Shown here piece by piece: positions 55,969 to 64,000 of a stretch of DNA of 64,000 nucleotides (position 1 is the stretch's first letter; each line of letters starts with the position of its first letter). The position numbers and the translations under genes were made by a program. The notes below the pieces were generated by a model. The model had not been told where the DNA came from and did not search any database. It was given only the letters and a program-made list of their open reading frames with translations. This DNA comes from Aquabacterium sp. (GTDB lineage: Bacteria > Pseudomonadota > Gammaproteobacteria > Burkholderiales > Burkholderiaceae_C), in contig NZ_JACRAH010000008.1 in NCBI RefSeq assembly GCF_016234775.1, forward strand, positions 1 through 64,000, given 5' to 3'.

Positions 55969-57326
55969 TGAGCTGCCACACTGGCTTGTTGCGACGCTTG
56001 CTGGCTCGGGGCTGTGTGATGGTCGCGCTGGCCCTGATCGCGCTGCCCAGTCATGCGCTTGAGCCATTGGCGTGGACGGCCGAAGAGGTGGCCCTGGCCC
56101 GCTCGCCGCAGGCGCTGTTTAACTTCCGCCTTGGGCGCGTCAGCTTCGAGCGCGGCGAGGTCTGCATGAACTGCGGCGACTACTTCAACGCAGATGGCCA
56201 CGATGACATGCTGGTGAGCGATCGCATGGGCACTTTCCGAGATTTCCTGAAAACATCGCTTCAGGAAAGTGGCTTGTTTTCTACGGATGCGAAGGACCGC
56301 CTTGCCATTCGCGCCACGCTGTTGGCCTTCGAACGCAACAGCACGGCCGGGCGCCGGGCAGAGCAAGAGAGCATCGTGACCGGCGCCACGCTGGTGGCCG
56401 CGGCCAAGATCCGATATGAGTTGATGCGTGGTGACGAGCAGCTTGCAAGCTGGACCGTTGCAACACGGGCCGGATCGAACCGCATCATCGTGCACGATCG
56501 CCTGACCGAAACGCTGGACAAGGTGCTCAAGCGCAACATCCAGTCGCTGCTCTTGCGCATCCGGGCCGATTACGCCGATGCTGTCGACCGGCAAAAAGCC
56601 TCCGTAACGCTGCAGGCCCTGGCCGCTGACAGCAACGTGGACAACACGCGATCCATTGGTGAGGCCTTGTTGCTTGGTGTGGGCAAGACGATCAGGGCCA
56701 CGGCCAACGTGGCCGCCGCGAGTGTGGAGTTCATCGCTCAAAACGGCGACGCGATTCAGCAAGGCGTCGATTCGGTCAACCGGCAGCAGGCAGCCAATCA
56801 GCGGGCGGTGAATTCGGCCCTGGGTATCGGGCATCGGGGTGGCGGTGTGTCGATGGGGGGCGCGTCCACGTCGGCATCACGGGCGGATGACGATGATCGC
56901 CGGCCGGGTGGGGATTCGAGTTTGGCTTCAGATTCATCTTCGTCGACTGCGACGGGCGCCACGGCCGTCAAAGGCTCGGGTGCCGTGGCCGATGCCAAAG
57001 GGAAGGCAATGACCGGGAAGGGCTCGGTGTCTGGTACGTCGAGGATGCCGGGGGGCGGACTCACGCTGGTGAGCAACCGGGCAGAGCAGGAGCGTGAGCG
57101 CGAAGAACAGCAACGCAAGGCCACCGAAGCCCTGCGCCAGCAGGACCTGGCTCGTGATCAGGTGCAAGCCGACACGTTGGCCCGCCAACGGGAAGAAGAC
57201 GCACGCAGGAAGGCGCTCGACGACAAGGAGCGCGCAGCCTGCCTGGCGGATGTGAGCGCAGGCCGAACGCCTTGCGGCTGCGCCAAATACGGGATGGGAC
57301 AGTCCTGGAAAACTTGCTCGAAGTAG
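55968..57326 (+). CDS. secreted protein of unknown function with low-complexity and charged regions
   Basis: Signal peptide MVALALIALPSHALE; overlaps upstream stop; Cys-rich tail ACLADVSAGRTPCGCAKYGMGQSWKTCSK. Confidence 0.7.
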   Translation: MSCHTGLLRRLLARGCVMVALALIALPSHALEPLAWTAEEVALARSPQALFNFRLGRVSFERGEVCMNCGDYFNADGHDDMLVSDRMGTFRDFLKTSLQESGLFSTDAKDRLAIRATLLAFERNSTAGRRAEQESIVTGATLVAAAKIRYELMRGDEQLASWTVATRAGSNRIIVHDRLTETLDKVLKRNIQSLLLRIRADYADAVDRQKASVTLQALAADSNVDNTRSIGEALLLGVGKTIRATANVAAASVEFIAQNGDAIQQGVDSVNRQQAANQRAVNSALGIGHRGGGVSMGGASTSASRADDDDRRPGGDSSLASDSSSSTATGATAVKGSGAVADAKGKAMTGKGSVSGTSRMPGGGLTLVSNRAEQEREREEQQRKATEALRQQDLARDQVQADTLARQREEDARRKALDDKERAACLADVSAGRTPCGCAKYGMGQSWKTCSK

Positions 57327-57585
57327 CGGGCTTTGATTCGTGATTCAGGCTTCGCAGCGACCGTGATGATGAGCCTGCCCGAAGGGGTTAGTAAGCGGGT
57401 TTTCCATCTGCCGTTAGATTCTTCCTGTACATGAATTCACTCCTCAAGTCGGGGTGAATGGGGCGAGAGCACGTAGAAATCATCGCTTCCCGCCTTCCGT
57501 CTCTTCTTGCCGCTTTTTAGAGTCAGAGCGTCCCTTTCGTTCTGTCACTGATCGCGCGACACAGCGCGAGCCCGAGGAGCAAGCC

Positions 57586-60441
57586 ATGACCAAACCTATC
57601 CGCAAGGGCCTCAGGGCCTTGACTCTGTTGCAGGCTCTGGCCGGAACAGTGGCATCAGCGTTGCCCGTCGTCGTGCTGACGCCTCAGATGGCGCAAGCAG
57701 CGTCACCCTCGTTCATGGCCTTCGAAAGCGGCCAGGTGCGCCCTCTGGCCCTGTCGTCGGACGGTTCGCGCCTGTTTGCGCTGAACACACCGAACAACAC
57801 CCTGGAGGTTTTCAACGTTACCAGCAGCGGCCTGCAGCTGTTTGCACGCGTGCCGGTTGGTATGGAGCCGGTGGCACTGGCGCTGCGCAATGACAACGAG
57901 GTCTGGGTCGTCAATCACCTGTCTGACAGTGTCAGCATCGTGAGCCTGGAGGGCGCACCGCGTGTCGTGCGCACCTTGCTGGTGGGCGACGAGCCGCGTG
58001 ACATCGTGTTCGCCGGCTCGCCCGCCAAGGCCTTCGTCACCACGGCGCATCGGGGGCAGCAACGCCTGGACCCAACGCTGTCTCTGGTGCCTGGCGCAGG
58101 TGATCCCAAGTTGACCACGCCTGGTGTGGGCCGTGCGGATGTGTGGGTGTTCAACCCGGGCACCATGGGCAACACGGCTGGGGGCGTCCCTCGCAAGATC
58201 ATGAGCTTCTTCGCGGACACGCCGCGTGCGCTGGCCGTCAGCCCGGACCGAAGCACGGTCTACGTGGCGGCCTTCAAGTCGGGCAACGAGACCTCCTCGC
58301 TTAACGAGGAACTGGTGTGCAACAGCTGGGAGCTCAATACACCGTGTGACGTGAAGGGCAAGACCATGCCAGGTGGCCGCCTGGGCCCTCAGACCAACGC
58401 GGAAGGCAAGCCCGCACCCAAGACGGGTTTGCTGGTCAAGTTCAATCGCACCACCGGCCATTGGGAAGACGTGAAGGGTCGCAACTGGGATGCGGCTGTC
58501 GAGTTCAGTCTGCCCGACAAGGATGTGTTCGCGGTGGATGCCAACTTGTTGACAGAGAAGACGGCCTACAGGCACGTCGGCACGACCTTGTTCAACATGG
58601 TGGTCAACCCGGTGAGTGGCAAGCTATATGTGACCAACACCGAAGCCAACAACATGACCCGCTTTGAAGGGCCGGGTAAGTTCGGCGGTTCGACCGTGCA
58701 AGGCAAGATTGCGCTGTCTCGCGTGACGGTGATCGCCAATGCAGTGGTCATGCCGCGCCATCTCAACAAGCACATCGACTACACGAAGTTGGTCAATGAC
58801 CCGGGCTTTGATACCAGTGCAAAGGACCACAGCTTGTCCATGCCGCTGGAGATGGCCGTGACCAAGGATGGCCAGACGCTGTATGTGACGGCCTACGGCT
58901 CCAGCCGCATCGGTGTCTTCAATACGGCGGAGATCGAAAGCGACACCTTCAATCCGAAGCAGGCCAGCGCCAGATACATCAATGTCACGGGCGGTGGCCC
59001 CAGTGGCATCGTGCTGGATGAAACACGCGGTCGCATGTATGTGATGACGCGTTTTGATAACGCCGTGAAGGTGATCAACCTCGCTACCCGCGCTGAAGTG
59101 TTCCAGGTGGCGCTGCCTAACCCTGAGCCAGCGGCCGTCGTGGCCGGGCGACCCATGCTGTACGACGCACGTCGCTCGTCCGCCAATGGCGAGGCGTCGT
59201 GCGCCAGTTGCCATATCTTTGGAGACGTGGACGATCTGGCCTGGGATCTGGGCAATCCTGATGATGTGGTGACCAAGAGCCCGATTCCAGGCAAGTTCAC
59301 CCAAGGTCTCGAGTTCCAAGGGGCCAAGTTTATTTTCAACGTCAAGAACCCGATCAACGGCAGCGATGACCCCAAGGACTTCCATCCCATGAAGGGGCCT
59401 ATGGTCACGCAGACCCTCAAGGGCATGCGCAATTCAGGTGCGATGCACTGGCGTGGTGATCGCTCCAACGGCATCTTTGGCGTTCACGCCACCGATGCGA
59501 ACCTGTCGTTCAAGAACTTCGCGGTGGCTTTTGCTGGCCTGCTGGGCAACGCTGCCCCCATGAGTGAAGCCGATATGCAGACGTTTTCGGATTTCATGCT
59601 GCAAGTGCAATTGCCGCCCAACCCCATCCGCAACCTGGACAACTCGCTCACCGCAGCGCAGAAACGCGGCAAGGACTTCTACTTTGGTGATCGCCCATCC
59701 GATGGCTTCAAGCTGGTGATCGGTGGCAAGTCCGTGACCAGCAACAACAACTGCAATGGTTGCCACACGGTGGACCCGGCCCAGGGCATGTACGGCACGG
59801 GGCACATGCAGAGCTTCGAGGGGATCTCGCAAATTGTGAAGGTGCCGCAGTTGCGCAATATGTACCAGAAGGTGGGGCGTTTTGGTTCGCCAGCGGTTCC
59901 CTTCTCTACAGCTGCCGGAACCGGCTTCCAGGGTGACCAGGTGCGTGGCTTCGGCTTTGTGCACGATGGCTCGGCCGATACCTTGGCGCATTTCTTCACC
60001 GTACGCGTGTTCAGCCCGACACTGAATTCAGGCTTCCCCTTGTTCAATCCGGATGCCACGCGCCGCGACGTGTCTGATTTCATGCACGCCATGGACAGCG
60101 ATCTGGCACCCATCGTGGGGCAGCAAGTGACCTTGACCGCGGGTAACGCCACGGCAGTTGGTTCACGTATCGCGCTGTTGTTGGCGCGCGCCCGCGCCCC
60201 ATTCGTATCAAAGGAGTTGGGCGGTAACGTCACGGAGTGTGATTTGATCGCTCAAGTGGTCGAGGCGGGTGTGCGTCGTGGCTATGTCTATGACACGAGC
60301 AGCGCCAGTTTCTTGTCTGGCGATGGTCAAAAGCGCAGCGAAGCGGGTATGCGCGCGCTGGCTTTGACGCCAGGTCAGGAAGTGACTTACACGTGTACGC
60401 CGCCAGGCTCTGGTGCACGTATGGCGGCGGCAACATACTGA
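57586..60441 (+). CDS. secreted beta-propeller (YncE-like) plus di-heme cytochrome c peroxidase-like protein
   Basis: Signal peptide; YVTAYGSSRIGVFNTAEIES propeller repeats; heme motifs CASCH and CNGCH. Confidence 0.85.
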   Translation: MTKPIRKGLRALTLLQALAGTVASALPVVVLTPQMAQAASPSFMAFESGQVRPLALSSDGSRLFALNTPNNTLEVFNVTSSGLQLFARVPVGMEPVALALRNDNEVWVVNHLSDSVSIVSLEGAPRVVRTLLVGDEPRDIVFAGSPAKAFVTTAHRGQQRLDPTLSLVPGAGDPKLTTPGVGRADVWVFNPGTMGNTAGGVPRKIMSFFADTPRALAVSPDRSTVYVAAFKSGNETSSLNEELVCNSWELNTPCDVKGKTMPGGRLGPQTNAEGKPAPKTGLLVKFNRTTGHWEDVKGRNWDAAVEFSLPDKDVFAVDANLLTEKTAYRHVGTTLFNMVVNPVSGKLYVTNTEANNMTRFEGPGKFGGSTVQGKIALSRVTVIANAVVMPRHLNKHIDYTKLVNDPGFDTSAKDHSLSMPLEMAVTKDGQTLYVTAYGSSRIGVFNTAEIESDTFNPKQASARYINVTGGGPSGIVLDETRGRMYVMTRFDNAVKVINLATRAEVFQVALPNPEPAAVVAGRPMLYDARRSSANGEASCASCHIFGDVDDLAWDLGNPDDVVTKSPIPGKFTQGLEFQGAKFIFNVKNPINGSDDPKDFHPMKGPMVTQTLKGMRNSGAMHWRGDRSNGIFGVHATDANLSFKNFAVAFAGLLGNAAPMSEADMQTFSDFMLQVQLPPNPIRNLDNSLTAAQKRGKDFYFGDRPSDGFKLVIGGKSVTSNNNCNGCHTVDPAQGMYGTGHMQSFEGISQIVKVPQLRNMYQKVGRFGSPAVPFSTAAGTGFQGDQVRGFGFVHDGSADTLAHFFTVRVFSPTLNSGFPLFNPDATRRDVSDFMHAMDSDLAPIVGQQVTLTAGNATAVGSRIALLLARARAPFVSKELGGNVTECDLIAQVVEAGVRRGYVYDTSSASFLSGDGQKRSEAGMRALALTPGQEVTYTCTPPGSGARMAAATY

Positions 60442-60476
60442 TCTGACTTGGCGCGCTTCAGGCGCCATCTACAAAG

Positions 60477-60525
60477 GGCCCGTTCATAGGCAGCAATGTT
60501 TGCCCGTGAACGGGCCGGTTTGTTT
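60477..60525 (+). terminator. hairpin terminator
   Basis: GGCCCGTTCA (60477-60486)/TGAACGGGCC (60507-60516) then GGTTTGTTTG. Confidence 0.65.
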
Positions 60526-60684
60526 GTCAGCATCGATTTCCGAGCAGGGTATTCAGTCGGAGTGACTTTCGTTCAGTGATGGTCTGGACGGTCTCTTCTA
60601 CACTTCTGCCCGCAGTACACGGGTCTTGCCTCGACGTGATCGAAGGCGGGGTACTTTGGTCATCACAAATCACACAAGCCGGTT

Positions 60685-63600
60685 ATGAATGATGCGCAGC
60701 CCCCGGTGCCACCTTCCGCGGGAAGGGTCCGCCTGGATGCTGAGGTACTCAAAGCCATAAGGCACGAGCTTGGGTTGAGTCAGGAGGCGTTTGCGCTGGC
60801 GTGCTTCGAGCGGCAGTTGTGCGTCTCCATCGCTTCCGTGAAGCGCGCTGAAACAGGCAAGAGCTTGTTGCTGAGAACGGCGAGGCACCTGGCAGAGTTT
60901 CATGGCTTGCCTCTCCAGTCCTTGTTGTTGCCTGGCGCGCCAGATGAGGACGTCACGCCCCTGTTTGACGTGGGCGAGCTGCGGCGCGAATCGGATGTCA
61001 GCCAGCTGGATGGTCGGCTCGTTCAGTTGTTGTGTGTGTGGCCTGTGTCTGATCGCGAGCGCCCCGTGATCGAAGCCAGCTTGCAAGACGATGGCGCCAT
61101 GCTGATGCCGCCGCCGAGTCTGGATGCCGTGCTGGCGGTGTTTGGTCTGCCCAAGACACAAAGAGGTGATCTGGCGCGTTGCCTGTCGGCGGCATCTCGC
61201 TGGCGCGACCGCCATGTGCTGATATCGGGCGGCAAGTGGATGGATCCGGTGCTGGAGTGGCCGCATGACTGCATGCAGACCTGGGTACGCAGGCAGGCAC
61301 CTGCCATCTATGTGCATTGCTCCATGTTCGGGCAGGTACGCGCGTTGCATCAGGTCGAGGCAGTCAGCCACGTCGAGCTGGGGCGAATGGGCGCGGCGCA
61401 TCGTCAGGTACGGCGCCAGTTTGCGCTGGCGGGGCGGCAGCACGAGCTGCGCCTGCATGGCAGCTTGCTCAACAGTGTACTGTCCGATCAGCAAAGCCAG
61501 GTGATGCTGGTGCAAGGCATGGCGGGCATGGGCAAGTCCCGCTTGCTGGCTGAAATGATCGACATGGCGCAGCAACACTTTTTGTGCGCTGTGCTGGTGG
61601 AGATCCAGGACTTCGGTGGTGACCGTCATCGCGAGGTGTGTGGCTCCTTGCTCAAGTCGCTGCTGGACCTGCATGAGGTCACGCCTTTCTGGGATCAGCT
61701 GGTTAGCCAGCGTGTGGCGCATGTCGGTTTGTCCGCGGATCAGATGCTGGTGTGCAAGGAAATGCTGGCCATGAGCTTGAGTGCCGAGGAGCGCATGGTC
61801 CTGCAGGCGATGGGGCATGCTACGCGTAGCCAGTTGCTGGTTCAGTTGCTGGTGCGGATCATCTCGCGCATGGCGTTGCAACGCCCCATGCTCATCGTGG
61901 TGGAAGACGCCCACTGGGCTTCGGCCAGTACCATCGAGACGCTCGCCAGGGTGATGGCGGCCTGCCACGAGTCACAGGTGCTGTGGGTGTTGTCCGGGCG
62001 TGTGGAGGAACCTCAGCGCCTGGCGGATCTGCAGCGCATGATCCCGGATGTGGCCGTCACCTCCTTGAGCCTGGCACCGTTGCGGCCGGCCGAAGTCAAG
62101 GACCTGCTGCACCAGTTCGGCCATGTGGATGAGGCATGGCGCACGCAGTGCATGCAGCGCGCACAAGGTCATCCTCTGTTTCTGACGCAGCTGCTGATGG
62201 CGGATCGGCATGAGCAGTTGCCAGACAACTTCCAGCATCTGCTGCAGGTTCGCCTGGATGAAGTGTCGCCACAGGATCGCCATGCCTTGCGCCTGGCTGC
62301 GGTGCTGGGCCAGCCTTTCAACACCGATGACATCCATGCCCTGATGCCCACGCCAGGGTACGAGCTGGATGCCCTGGTACAGCATTGCCTGCTGCGCCAC
62401 CTGGATGGCGATCGCTTCGATTTCCTGCATGCCTTGATTCGCCAGGGGATCTACGAGGTGTTGCCCTTCAGGCAGAGAGAGGCCATGCATGTGCAGGTGG
62501 CGCAGCATTTCGAGTCTCGTGATGCGAGCTTGTATGCCCAACACTTGCATCTGGCCAGGCAGGCCCAGGCGCCAGCAGCGCTGTTGTCTGCCGCACGGCA
62601 ACGTCATGAAGATTTCGATCATGAGGCCGCCTTGTCGCTGTTGCTGATGTACGGTGACGTTGACTATGCGCCGCGCGATGCGTATGCACACGCCATGGTG
62701 CTGGGTGATGTACACGCCAAGATGGGGAGCATGCCGCAAGCCCGCGGTGCGTATGAGCAGGCCGTTGTGCATGCACCGGATGTGGTGGCGCGTCTGAAAG
62801 CCAAAGTGGCCCTGGCTGGCGTGCTCAATGTGCTGGAAGAACTGACTGCCGAAGAAGCCTTGATCGACGAGGCCCTGCCGGAGGCCGAAGCGGCAGGCGC
62901 GCTGGCGCAACTGGCGGCACTGCATTACCTCAAGGGCAACCTGTATTTCCCGCGTGGCGATGTACAGCGCAGCCGCATGCACCATGGCCTGGCGATGGCG
63001 CATGCACAGCAGGCCGGTGCGGCGCGCCTGCAAGCCCAGGCGCTCAGTGGTCTGGGCGATTCCTACTATGCAGAAGGCCTGATGCACACGGCGAACGACC
63101 ACTTCGTCCGTTGCCTGCGCCTGTGTGACGCGCACAGCCTGCGAGACATCGAGGCCTCAAACCGCTTCATGCTGGCTACCACGCAGATCTATCTGTGCCA
63201 TACGCCGCAGGCCTTGACCGAGGCGGCGGCGTCTGCCGCGCTGGCTCGGCGTGTGGGCAATCGTCGGGCCGAGGTGGTGTCACGCCTGACGGCGAGCTGG
63301 GTCGAACTGGGCGCAGGCCGTCCCCAGGAGGCCCTGTTCCACGTCAACGAGGGGCTGATGATCAGCCGCGCGATGGGCGCCATGCGTTTCGAACCCTTCC
63401 TGCAGGAAGCGCAGGCCCGGGCCTTGTATGCGGCTGGCGATGAGTCGCAGGCTCAGCGCGTCATTCAATATGCGCTGGACAGCGTCGAGCGGCTCAAGCT
63501 GCACGCCTTCATCGGCCCATGGGTCATGGGGACCTGGGCCTTGCTGCACAGCCAGGATGATCGCGCCCTGGCCATGATCGAGCGAGGTCAGGCGCAGATC

Positions 63601-63882
63601 GAGCGTGGCTGCGTGGCCCACAACGTGTACCGCTTCCATGCCAGTGCGATGGAGGTGTGCACGTTGAACGGGCATCACGAGGTGGCGCGGCGCCTGGGTG
63701 AGGCCTGGCTGCAGCGCACCGGGCAGGAGCCCACACCCTGGGTGAGCCTGTTGCATGCCTTCATGCTGCAATGCCAGGAATCGGATGCCTTGCCGCACCC
63801 TGACCATCCCGCGTGGATGGCCTTGCGTGAGCAGCAGATCCTGCACGTGCTGCTCAAGTTGCCCAGGGTGCTGTTGCGTTGA
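60685..63882 (+). CDS. HTH - AAA ATPase - TPR signal-transduction regulator
   Basis: N-terminal XRE-like IRHELGLSQEAFALACFERQLCVSIASVKRAETGK; Walker A GMAGMGKSRL; Walker B MLIVVEDAHWAS; TPR-like C-terminus. Confidence 0.85.
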   Translation: MNDAQPPVPPSAGRVRLDAEVLKAIRHELGLSQEAFALACFERQLCVSIASVKRAETGKSLLLRTARHLAEFHGLPLQSLLLPGAPDEDVTPLFDVGELRRESDVSQLDGRLVQLLCVWPVSDRERPVIEASLQDDGAMLMPPPSLDAVLAVFGLPKTQRGDLARCLSAASRWRDRHVLISGGKWMDPVLEWPHDCMQTWVRRQAPAIYVHCSMFGQVRALHQVEAVSHVELGRMGAAHRQVRRQFALAGRQHELRLHGSLLNSVLSDQQSQVMLVQGMAGMGKSRLLAEMIDMAQQHFLCAVLVEIQDFGGDRHREVCGSLLKSLLDLHEVTPFWDQLVSQRVAHVGLSADQMLVCKEMLAMSLSAEERMVLQAMGHATRSQLLVQLLVRIISRMALQRPMLIVVEDAHWASASTIETLARVMAACHESQVLWVLSGRVEEPQRLADLQRMIPDVAVTSLSLAPLRPAEVKDLLHQFGHVDEAWRTQCMQRAQGHPLFLTQLLMADRHEQLPDNFQHLLQVRLDEVSPQDRHALRLAAVLGQPFNTDDIHALMPTPGYELDALVQHCLLRHLDGDRFDFLHALIRQGIYEVLPFRQREAMHVQVAQHFESRDASLYAQHLHLARQAQAPAALLSAARQRHEDFDHEAALSLLLMYGDVDYAPRDAYAHAMVLGDVHAKMGSMPQARGAYEQAVVHAPDVVARLKAKVALAGVLNVLEELTAEEALIDEALPEAEAAGALAQLAALHYLKGNLYFPRGDVQRSRMHHGLAMAHAQQAGAARLQAQALSGLGDSYYAEGLMHTANDHFVRCLRLCDAHSLRDIEASNRFMLATTQIYLCHTPQALTEAAASAALARRVGNRRAEVVSRLTASWVELGAGRPQEALFHVNEGLMISRAMGAMRFEPFLQEAQARALYAAGDESQAQRVIQYALDSVERLKLHAFIGPWVMGTWALLHSQDDRALAMIERGQAQIERGCVAHNVYRFHASAMEVCTLNGHHEVARRLGEAWLQRTGQEPTPWVSLLHAFMLQCQESDALPHPDHPAWMALREQQILHVLLKLPRVLLR

Positions 63883-63905
63883 TCGTGCGCTGATCTTGTG
63901 CTGCT

Positions 63906-64000
63906 TCAGCCCGCCTGATGGCGACTGATGTAGCGCGCGGCCCATTGGGTCAGCAACTGGGACTGCGTCAGGCATTGCTCGTGCAGGCCCGCGCCGTTGG
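63906..64000 (-). CDS. 3' end of an unidentified gene running off the window
   Basis: Open minus frame ending ...QWAARYISRHQAG*; too short to identify. Confidence 0.35.
   Translation of the reverse strand, partial: NGAGLHEQCLTQSQLLTQWAARYISRHQAG

Overview
Betaproteobacterial (Burkholderiales-like) chromosomal window. Left edge: 3' end of the alpha ribosomal operon (rpsM-rpsK-rpsD-rpoA-rplQ), then two identical initiator tRNA-Met genes. About 3.9-25.7 kb is an exopolysaccharide locus of the exosortase-B/EpsI type: chain-length/kinase pair, flippase, polymerase-like protein, several glycosyltransferases and acyltransferases, plus an embedded DUF1800/DUF1501 pair. About 25.8-42.7 kb is mostly ordinary metabolism (LysR, hydrolase, GGDEF, FdhD/FdhF-like, Pta/AckA, IlvE, a PEP-CTERM protein, PurU, cytochrome c5). 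From 42,853 to 54,386 there is a clear integrative island in tRNA-Arg(CCG). It has a 49-bp direct repeat of the tRNA 3' half at both ends, a tyrosine integrase just inside the left end, and short motifs shared by both ends. Its cargo is an orphan T6SS VgrG, a phospholipase-D-like effector, small membrane proteins (probable immunity) with a decayed duplicate, an AP2-like protein, and a PIN/HTH toxin-antitoxin pair. The most unusual signal is a ~434-bp non-coding block (44,320-44,753) between integrase and AP2-like gene. Nearly all of it is nested perfect hairpins with recurring loop sequences (CCCA, GTCCA, GNA), including a three-way junction and a multibranch domain closed by a 9-bp stem. It is flanked by short repeats and is proposed here as a structured RNA or ssDNA element, possibly linked to the AP2-like protein. 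Right of the island lie a hipBA remnant, two secreted proteins of unknown function, a beta-propeller/di-heme cytochrome and a large HTH-ATPase-TPR regulator. All product names come from reading motifs by eye; no database search was run.
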